In this document: positions 58,846-64,000 of the stretch, one piece after another | Numbering within the stretch: the stretch's first letter is position 1 | How the letters are laid out: the number at the start of each line of letters is the position of its first letter | Assembly (NCBI GenBank): GCA_051859505.1 | Contig: JBHYFN010000003.1 | Location: 62,001 to 126,000 of the forward strand | DNA length: 64,000 nt | Direction of reading: 5' to 3' | Source: JAFIEN01 sp051859505 | Lineage (GTDB): Bacteria; Pseudomonadota; Alphaproteobacteria; Rhodobacterales; Rhodobacteraceae | Position numbers and translations under genes: made by a program | Notes under the pieces: model-generated | The model's input: the letters and a program-made list of their open reading frames with translations, nothing else | The model's database searches: none | Told to the model about the DNA's origin: nothing

Positions 58846-59667
58846 CTAAGCCTCGACCCGCGCCGATTCCCAGGCCAGCATCGCGCGCTTGACCGGCAGG
58901 CCCCAGTGATAGCCCCCAAGCGCGCCCGATTTGCGCAGGGCACGGTGACAGGGGATCAGCCAGCCCAGCGGATTGCGCCCGACCGCCGTGCCCACCGCCC
59001 GAACGGCCCTGGGGTGCCCGATGGCCGCGGCGATCTCGCCATAGGTGGTCACATGGCCCGAGGGGATCGCAAGGAGCGCCTCCCAGACCTTGATCTGGAA
59101 CGGCGCGCCCACCATCACCAGCGGCGGCCGGGCGCCGCCGAAGGCCGCGCTGACCCAGGCCTCCAGCCGCTCGGGCGCTTCCTCGAACCGCGCTTCGGGC
59201 CAACGGGCGACAAGATCCTCCATCGCCGCCGCCTCGCCCGTTTCGGCGGTGAAGGCCATCGCGCAAAGGCCCCGGTCGGTGCCCATGGCGATCACCGGGC
59301 CGAAGGGGCTGTCGAACCGCCCGTGCCACAGCGTCAGACCCCGACCGCCCCGGGCGAAGTCGCCGGGGCTCATCGCCTCCCATGTCACGAACAGATCGTG
59401 CAACCGCCCCGAGCCCGAAAGCCCCACCGCATCGGCCACGTCCAGCGTGGTGAACCTGTCGCGCAGCAGGGCCTTGGCCTGCCCCAGCGCGAGGTATTGC
59501 TGATAGCGTTTCGGCGACACCCCGACCCAGGCCGAAAAGACCCGCTGGAAATGCGCGGGCGCCAGCCCCATCCGCCCCGCGATCTCGTCCAGCGACAGGG
59601 GCGTGGGCGCGGCGTCCAGCTCTTCTATGGCGCGGCGGATGATGGCGTAGTGATAGCTTTGTTCCAT
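58846..59667 (-). CDS. Ada-like: AraC domain fused to methylated-DNA cysteine methyltransferase
   Basis: A 273-residue protein. The first 105 residues are an AraC-type helix-turn-helix (LSLDEIAGRMGLAPAHFQRVF and the second, LDVADAVGLSGSGRLHDLF). Residues 115-273 are an O6-methylguanine-DNA methyltransferase with active-site C240 (LIPCHRALRKSG) and the DNA-binding helix VRAVGTAVGRNPLGW. It lacks the zinc/phosphotriester (AdaA) domain, so it repairs O6-alkylguanine and may regulate, but without the AdaA switch. Confidence 0.92.
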   Translation of the reverse strand: MEQSYHYAIIRRAIEELDAAPTPLSLDEIAGRMGLAPAHFQRVFSAWVGVSPKRYQQYLALGQAKALLRDRFTTLDVADAVGLSGSGRLHDLFVTWEAMSPGDFARGGRGLTLWHGRFDSPFGPVIAMGTDRGLCAMAFTAETGEAAAMEDLVARWPEARFEEAPERLEAWVSAAFGGARPPLVMVGAPFQIKVWEALLAIPSGHVTTYGEIAAAIGHPRAVRAVGTAVGRNPLGWLIPCHRALRKSGALGGYHWGLPVKRAMLAWESARVEA

Positions 59668-59761
59668 GCCCCGATCCTAGGCCCGCCTGCGCGGTGATGC
59701 GACCCGGATCTTGCGCAATGCGCGGCTTGTCCTGCTGCGGTCAGCGGGGCATACCGGGGCC

Positions 59762-60406
59762 ATGGCGCGACAGCTTGATTATCCCACGATCCACGAGATC
59801 TTTGCCCGTTTCCAGCAGGCCGAGCCCGAACCGAAGGGAGAGCTGGACCATGTCAACGCCTATACCCTTCTGGTGGCGGTGGCGCTTTCGGCGCAGGCGA
59901 CGGATGTGGGGGTGAACAAGGCGACCCGCGCGCTCTTCTCCATCGCCGACACGCCGCAGAAGATGCTCGACCTGGGCGAGGCGCAGCTGATCGAGCATAT
60001 CAAGACCATCGGCCTGTTCCGCAACAAGGCCCGCAACGTCATCCGGCTGAGCGAGATCCTGGTCGAACAGCATGGCGGCGAGGTGCCCTCCTCGCGCGCA
60101 GCACTGCAGGCCCTGCCGGGTGTCGGGCGCAAGACGGCGAATGTGGTGCTGAACATGTGGTGGGGCCATCCGGCGCAGGCGGTGGATACCCATATCTTCC
60201 GCGTCGGAAACCGCAGCGGCATCTGTCCGGGGCGCGATGTGGATGCCGTCGAACGCGCGATCGAGGATCACGTTCCGGTGGAATTCCAGCGCCATGCCCA
60301 TCACTGGCTTATCCTGCACGGCCGCTATACCTGTGTCGCGCGCAAGCCGAAATGCGGGGCCTGCCTGATCCGCGATCTCTGCCAATTCGAGGACAAGACC
60401 GAATGA
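59762..60406 (+). CDS. nth: Endonuclease III
   Basis: A 214-residue DNA glycosylase/lyase acting on oxidised pyrimidines. The helix-hairpin-helix has catalytic K124 (LPGVGRKTANVVLN) and D142 (AVDTHIFRVGNR), and the iron-sulfur cluster is C191, C198, C201 and C207 (spacing 6-2-5). ATG 59762 is chosen over one 51 bases earlier to match homologue length. Its last two bases overlap the next start. Confidence 0.95.
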   Translation: MARQLDYPTIHEIFARFQQAEPEPKGELDHVNAYTLLVAVALSAQATDVGVNKATRALFSIADTPQKMLDLGEAQLIEHIKTIGLFRNKARNVIRLSEILVEQHGGEVPSSRAALQALPGVGRKTANVVLNMWWGHPAQAVDTHIFRVGNRSGICPGRDVDAVERAIEDHVPVEFQRHAHHWLILHGRYTCVARKPKCGACLIRDLCQFEDKTE

Positions 60407-61398
60407 AGACCTATGATGTGGTGGGCATCGGCAATGCCGTTGTCGATGTGCTGTGCCGCGCGGACGATACCTTTGTCGAGATGATGGGCATCGAAAAGGG
60501 CATCATGCAGCTTGTCGAGCGCGAACGGGGCGAGCTGCTTTATGCCGCGATGACGAACCGGATCCAGGCGCCGGGCGGATCGGTGGCCAATACGCTGGCC
60601 GGGATCGGCAATCTGGGCCTGTCCACCGCCTTCGTGGGCCGGGTGCATGACGACGGGCTTGGCCGCTTCTATGCCGAGGCGATGGCCGCCGATGGCACCG
60701 ATTTCGTCAACCCTCCGGTGGCGGGGGGCGAGCTTCCGACCTCGCGCTCGATGATCTTCGTCGCACCGGATGGCGAGCGGTCGATGAACACCTATCTCGG
60801 CATCTCGTCCGAGCTTGGCCCCGATGATGTGGATGATCGCGTGGTGGGGCAGGCGCGGATCCTGTTCCTCGAGGGCTATCTTTACGACAAGCCCAAGGGC
60901 AAGGCCGCATTCGAGCGCGCCGTGCGCCTGTGCCGCGAGGCGGGGGGGCAGGCGGGTATCGCCCTTTCCGATCCGTTCTGCGTGAACCGCCATCGGGCCG
61001 ATTTCCGCCGCCTCGTGCGCGAGCTGGATTACGTGATCGGCAATGAACACGAATGGGAAGCGCTTTACGAATGCGACCTGTCCTCGGCGCTGGAACAGGC
61101 CGCGGCCGATGCCGGAACGGTGGTCTGCACCCGGTCGGGCAGCGATGTGGTGATCCAGCGCGGCGAAGAGCAGGCGGTGGTGCCGGTCAACCGTGTGGTC
61201 CCGGTCGATGCGACCGGGGCGGGCGATCAGTTCGCCGCCGGGTTCCTCTACGGCATGGCGCTGAACCGCCCGCTCGAGATCTGCGGGCGGATGGGCTGCG
61301 TTGCGGCGGCCGAGGTGATCGGCCATTTCGGCGCGCGCCCCGAAGCAGACCTCAAGGCGCTTTTCGCGGCCGAAGGGCTGATGGCCCGGGGCGGCTAG
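60403..61398 (+). CDS. PfkB-family kinase (adenosine/sugar kinase type)
   Basis: A 331-residue ribokinase-fold kinase. MKTYDVVGIGNAVVDVLC is the N-terminal strand, GGSVANTLAGIGNLG the sugar-binding signature, and VPVDATGAGDQFAAGF the C-terminal signature with catalytic D275. The length and N-terminus resemble adenosine kinases, but the substrate cannot be fixed by reading. ATG overlaps nth by four bases, so they are co-transcribed. Confidence 0.9.
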   Translation: MKTYDVVGIGNAVVDVLCRADDTFVEMMGIEKGIMQLVERERGELLYAAMTNRIQAPGGSVANTLAGIGNLGLSTAFVGRVHDDGLGRFYAEAMAADGTDFVNPPVAGGELPTSRSMIFVAPDGERSMNTYLGISSELGPDDVDDRVVGQARILFLEGYLYDKPKGKAAFERAVRLCREAGGQAGIALSDPFCVNRHRADFRRLVRELDYVIGNEHEWEALYECDLSSALEQAAADAGTVVCTRSGSDVVIQRGEEQAVVPVNRVVPVDATGAGDQFAAGFLYGMALNRPLEICGRMGCVAAAEVIGHFGARPEADLKALFAAEGLMARGG

Positions 61399-61423
61399 GC
61401 CGCCCGCGGGGATCGGGCCAGGA

Positions 61424-62653
61424 TCAGGCCGCCTGACGCGACCGGCCCGGACGGCGGCGCGGCTTGGCGCCGGCGGGGCGTCCGGTGCCCCGGCCACGGG
61501 CCGGTTTCGCCGGAGCGCCCGGCACCACCCAGGGCGCGCCCGAGGCAACGGGGATCTTCGCCTTCATCGCCTTTTCGATATCGGCCAGTTGGCCCATCTC
61601 GTCCGGCGCACAGAAGGCGACCGCCTGCCCGTCCGCCCCGGCCCGTGCCGTCCGGCCGATCCGGTGAACGTAGTTTTCCGGCACATTGGGCAGCTCGTAG
61701 TTATAGACATGGCGGATGCCCGAAATGTCGATCCCGCGGGCCGCCACATCCGTGGCCACCAGCACCCGCACCTTGCCCTCGCGGAACGCGGCGATGGCGC
61801 GGTCGCGCTGGCCCTGGCTCTTGTTGCCATGGATCGAGGCCACGGCAAAGCCGGCCGCCTCGAGCTTGCGGGCAAGCTTTTCCGAGCCGTGCTTGGTCCG
61901 TCCGAAGACAAGGGCAAGCTCGTCGCGGTGGGTGTCCAGCAGCTCGATCAGCAGGTCGGTCTTGGCGGCCTGGGCCACGAAATGCACCGATTGCGCGATC
62001 TTGGCGACCGCCTGCCCCGGCGGGTTCACCTGCACCTTGATCGGCTGGGTCAGGAAGGCCTGGGCCAGCTCCTCCATCTGCTTCGGCATGGTCGCCGAGA
62101 ACAGCATCGTCTGACGATCCTGCGGCAGAAGCGGCGCGATCCGGCGCAGCGCGTGGATAAAGCCGAGGTCAAGCATCTGGTCAGCCTCGTCCAGCACCAG
62201 AAACCGGGTCTGCGACAGCGTCAGCGCGCGCCGGTCCAGCAGGTCGATCAGGCGGCCGGGCGTGGCCACCAGAAGGCTGACGCCGCGCGAAAGCTTCTGG
62301 ATCTGGCCGGTCATCCCGGCGCCGCCGGTGACCAGCGCGACCCGAAGGCCGGTGCCTGCGGTCAGCGCAGCCAGCGTTTCCGAAATCTGGCGGGCGAGTT
62401 CGCGCGTGGGCGCAAGGACAAGGCCGCTGACCGTCTTGGCGGCCGGCCGCAGATCGGCCTTGAGCAGCGCATCCACCATCGGCAGGCCGAAGGCGGCCGT
62501 CTTGCCCGAGCCGGTCTGGGCAAGGCCCATCACGTCACGGCCATTCATCGCATGCGGGATCGCCTGCGCCTGAATCGGGGTGGGATCGGTGATCCCGAGG
62601 GTCTTGAGGGCCGCAACCAGTCGGGGGTCGAGGCCAAGCATATCGAAGTCCAT
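61424..62653 (-). CDS. DEAD-box RNA helicase, RhlE-like
   Basis: A 409-residue helicase. The Q motif ITDPTPIQAQAIPHAM, Walker A AQTGSGKT (45-52), PTRELARQI, GGAGMTGQIQ, TPGRL, VLDEADQML, SAT, and the C-terminal VATDVAARGIDI and HRIGRTARAG are all present. The tail from 375 is Arg/Gly/Pro-rich (RGRGTGRPAGAKPRRRPG) and may bind RNA. It probably helps in ribosome assembly or RNA decay. ATG at 62653 gives the usual N-terminus. Confidence 0.92.
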   Translation of the reverse strand: MDFDMLGLDPRLVAALKTLGITDPTPIQAQAIPHAMNGRDVMGLAQTGSGKTAAFGLPMVDALLKADLRPAAKTVSGLVLAPTRELARQISETLAALTAGTGLRVALVTGGAGMTGQIQKLSRGVSLLVATPGRLIDLLDRRALTLSQTRFLVLDEADQMLDLGFIHALRRIAPLLPQDRQTMLFSATMPKQMEELAQAFLTQPIKVQVNPPGQAVAKIAQSVHFVAQAAKTDLLIELLDTHRDELALVFGRTKHGSEKLARKLEAAGFAVASIHGNKSQGQRDRAIAAFREGKVRVLVATDVAARGIDISGIRHVYNYELPNVPENYVHRIGRTARAGADGQAVAFCAPDEMGQLADIEKAMKAKIPVASGAPWVVPGAPAKPARGRGTGRPAGAKPRRRPGRSRQAA

Positions 62654-63087
62654 CTGTCTATCCTTGAAGGGCCTGCCACCGTCTGCCGGCGCGGCCATGA
62701 ACGATTGCACCGGCCCCGAACGGGCACGGCGCTGCAAAAGGTGGGCGCCTCTGAACCGGATCGAAGCCGAATGCCCCGATACCGTCATGGCGCGGCCCCT
62801 TGCGTGATCGTGGGAACCTTGGTGAGGCGATGCGCGTCGGGCTGATGGCCCGGATGCTGCTCACGCGGCAGCCCGCATCGGTCAGGGGGCACATGGCCCC
62901 TGCGCGCCGACAAGTCAATGGCTCCTGCAGCATTGGGTTCGTTTGGTCACGCCCTGTCGCCGCGTTGACGCTTCACGGTTTCGGCCTTGCTTCCCCTTGA
63001 CTTGCGCGCGACCTAGACTGAAGCCCAGAGGGGCGGCGGCGCAGGCGGCCGACAGGCACGCGCGAGCAAGAGGCAGGGGCGGGATCG
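62654..63087. other. Gene-free divergent region between the helicase and mipZ
   Basis: 434 bases. It should carry divergent promoters; TTGACT at 62997-63002 is near consensus but no -10 box stands at the right spacing, and TAGACT at 63014 is too close. I see no convincing small gene, RNA or repeat. Open frames here look like chance readings. Confidence 0.5.
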
Positions 63088-63897
63088 GTGGCGCATATCA
63101 TTGTGGTGGGCAACGAAAAGGGCGGCGCGGGCAAATCGACCGTGGCGATGCATGTTGCGACGGCGCTTGCCCGGATGGGGCATGTGACCGGCACGCTGGA
63201 TCTGGACCTGCGGCAGAAAAGCCTTGGCCGCTATCTTGATAACCGCAGGCGATTCATGGCGCGCGAGGGGCTGGATCTGCCGACCCCGCTTCATGCCGAC
63301 CTGCCCGAGGTGGATCAGTCCAACCTCGGCCCCGGCGAAAACGTGTTCGACCATCGCCTTTCGGCGGCGGTGGCCTCGCTCGAGGGGCGCTGCGATTTCA
63401 TCCTGATCGATTGCCCCGGCTCTCACACAAGGCTCAGTCAGGTGGCCCACAGCCTGGCCGATACGCTGATCACGCCGCTGAACGACAGTTTCGTCGATTT
63501 CGACCTTCTGGCCCATGTCGACAATGACGCGGAAAAGATCCTTGGCCCCTCGGTCTATGCCGAGATGGTCTGGAACGCGCGGCAGTTGCGGGCGCAGGCG
63601 GGGCTCGAGCCGATCGACTGGATCGTGGTGCGCAACCGGATGGGCGCGCAGAACATGGTCAACAAGAAAAAGATGGAATCCGCCCTGACCCGGCTGTCGC
63701 GGCGGATCGGGTTTCGCGTGGCGCCGGGGTTCAACGAAAGGGTGATCTTCCGCGAGCTCTTTCCCCGCGGCCTGACCCTTCTGGACCTGCGCGACATCGG
63801 GGTGACGAACCTCAATATCTCGAATGTCGCGGCGCGGCAGGAGTTGCGCGATCTGATCAAGGCGCTGCAATTGCCGGGCGTCAGCGTCACCTTCTGA
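63088..63897 (+). CDS. mipZ: ParA-family division-site positioning ATPase MipZ
   Basis: A 269-residue P-loop ATPase. The deviant Walker A motif NEKGGAGKSTVAMHV has K11 and K16, and DCPGSHTRLSQVAHS and FVDFDLLAHVD are typical of MipZ. In alphaproteobacteria MipZ forms a gradient from the pole and blocks FtsZ rings except at mid-cell. It begins at a GTG (63088) with GGGGCGGGATC upstream. The 3' neighbour is cut by the window end. Confidence 0.9.
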   Translation: MAHIIVVGNEKGGAGKSTVAMHVATALARMGHVTGTLDLDLRQKSLGRYLDNRRRFMAREGLDLPTPLHADLPEVDQSNLGPGENVFDHRLSAAVASLEGRCDFILIDCPGSHTRLSQVAHSLADTLITPLNDSFVDFDLLAHVDNDAEKILGPSVYAEMVWNARQLRAQAGLEPIDWIVVRNRMGAQNMVNKKKMESALTRLSRRIGFRVAPGFNERVIFRELFPRGLTLLDLRDIGVTNLNISNVAARQELRDLIKALQLPGVSVTF

Positions 63898-63966
63898 GCC
63901 CTGCCCCGTTCCGCCGGCGCACCGTGGCAGAGGCGGTCGACCGGCAAAAGCCCCGGTGGCGACAGG

Positions 63967-64000
63967 TCAGGCCGATTGCTGCGCCAGCTTGCGCGATTCC
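63967..64000 (-). CDS. Possible 3' end of a minus-strand gene (partial)
   Basis: The last 34 bases read on the minus strand as ...ESRKLAQQSA followed by TGA at 63967-63969. The reading continues off the window edge. Ten residues are too few to identify a family, so this is only a pointer to a gene that ends here. Confidence 0.25.
   Translation of the reverse strand, partial: ESRKLAQQSA

Noticed and set aside
62997..63019. TTGACT and TAGACT as promoter of mipZ
   Set aside because: The boxes are only eleven bases apart, too close for sigma-70.

Overview
The window is a GC-rich chromosomal segment from an alphaproteobacterium, almost certainly Rhodobacterales/Rhodobacteraceae; the genus cannot be fixed by reading alone. 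Supporting signs are an F0 ATP synthase operon (atpI-B-E-F'-F) separate from F1 genes, a MipZ-type ATPase, an NDUFS4-like complex I accessory subunit, a TrmD with an N-terminal extension, a Cys-type Hint-domain protein, and the gene order rpsP - chorismate mutase - GNAT - ffh. I see no rRNA, CRISPR array, IS element or prophage. One tRNA gene, tRNA-Arg(TCT), is present.

Layout. 1-3243: secreted, Sel1-repeat and membrane proteins of unknown role. 3436-5101: a short AT-richer island holding two overlapping genes, a predicted Pol-beta-like nucleotidyltransferase (DUF6932-like) and a coiled-coil partner; this is the best candidate for an undescribed system. 5283-8177: a three-gene signalling operon (SUOX-fold periplasmic protein, histidine kinase, response regulator). 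8344-11435: L-lactate dehydrogenase, Hint protein and a FUSC/DUF2955-like membrane protein. 11601-18536: an eight-gene, fully overlapping Mrp/Mbh-like cation/proton antiporter operon with three NuoL/M/N-type subunits, the last lacking the usual TM5 glutamate. 18591-29140: uvrB with a possible LexA site, NDUFS4-like gene, tRNA-Arg, a YdeI-like protein, a sulfotransferase-like protein, ileS, and the ycjF/ycjX-like pair. 29266-30048: truA.

30045-40777 (minus strand): one long operon of a polyamine-type ABC importer (binding protein, two permeases, ATPase), a GT1 glycosyltransferase, two tandem cupins, an aldehyde dehydrogenase, a saccharopine-dehydrogenase-like enzyme and a Gfo/Idh/MocA-aldo/keto reductase fusion. 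It reads as uptake and conversion of an amine-type substrate, but I cannot assign the pathway. Divergent from it, 41243-47209 carries a peptide ABC importer and a P1/S58 aminopeptidase.

47341-52337 (minus strand) is a translation cluster: rpmE, rplS, trmD, rimM, rpsP, chorismate mutase, a GNAT enzyme and ffh. Two paralogous small membrane proteins, a LysR regulator and an orphan ArsR regulator follow. The F0 operon (55276-57861) has a good sigma-70-like promoter and ends at a strong hairpin. The right end holds an OmpA-family lipoprotein, an Ada-like methyltransferase, nth, a PfkB sugar/nucleoside kinase, a RhlE-like DEAD-box helicase and mipZ.

Two intergenic repeat families occur: a ~60-base structured element present three times (26612, 46130, 50726) and a TAGGGTGGG...CCCACC inverted repeat (32167, 49804).
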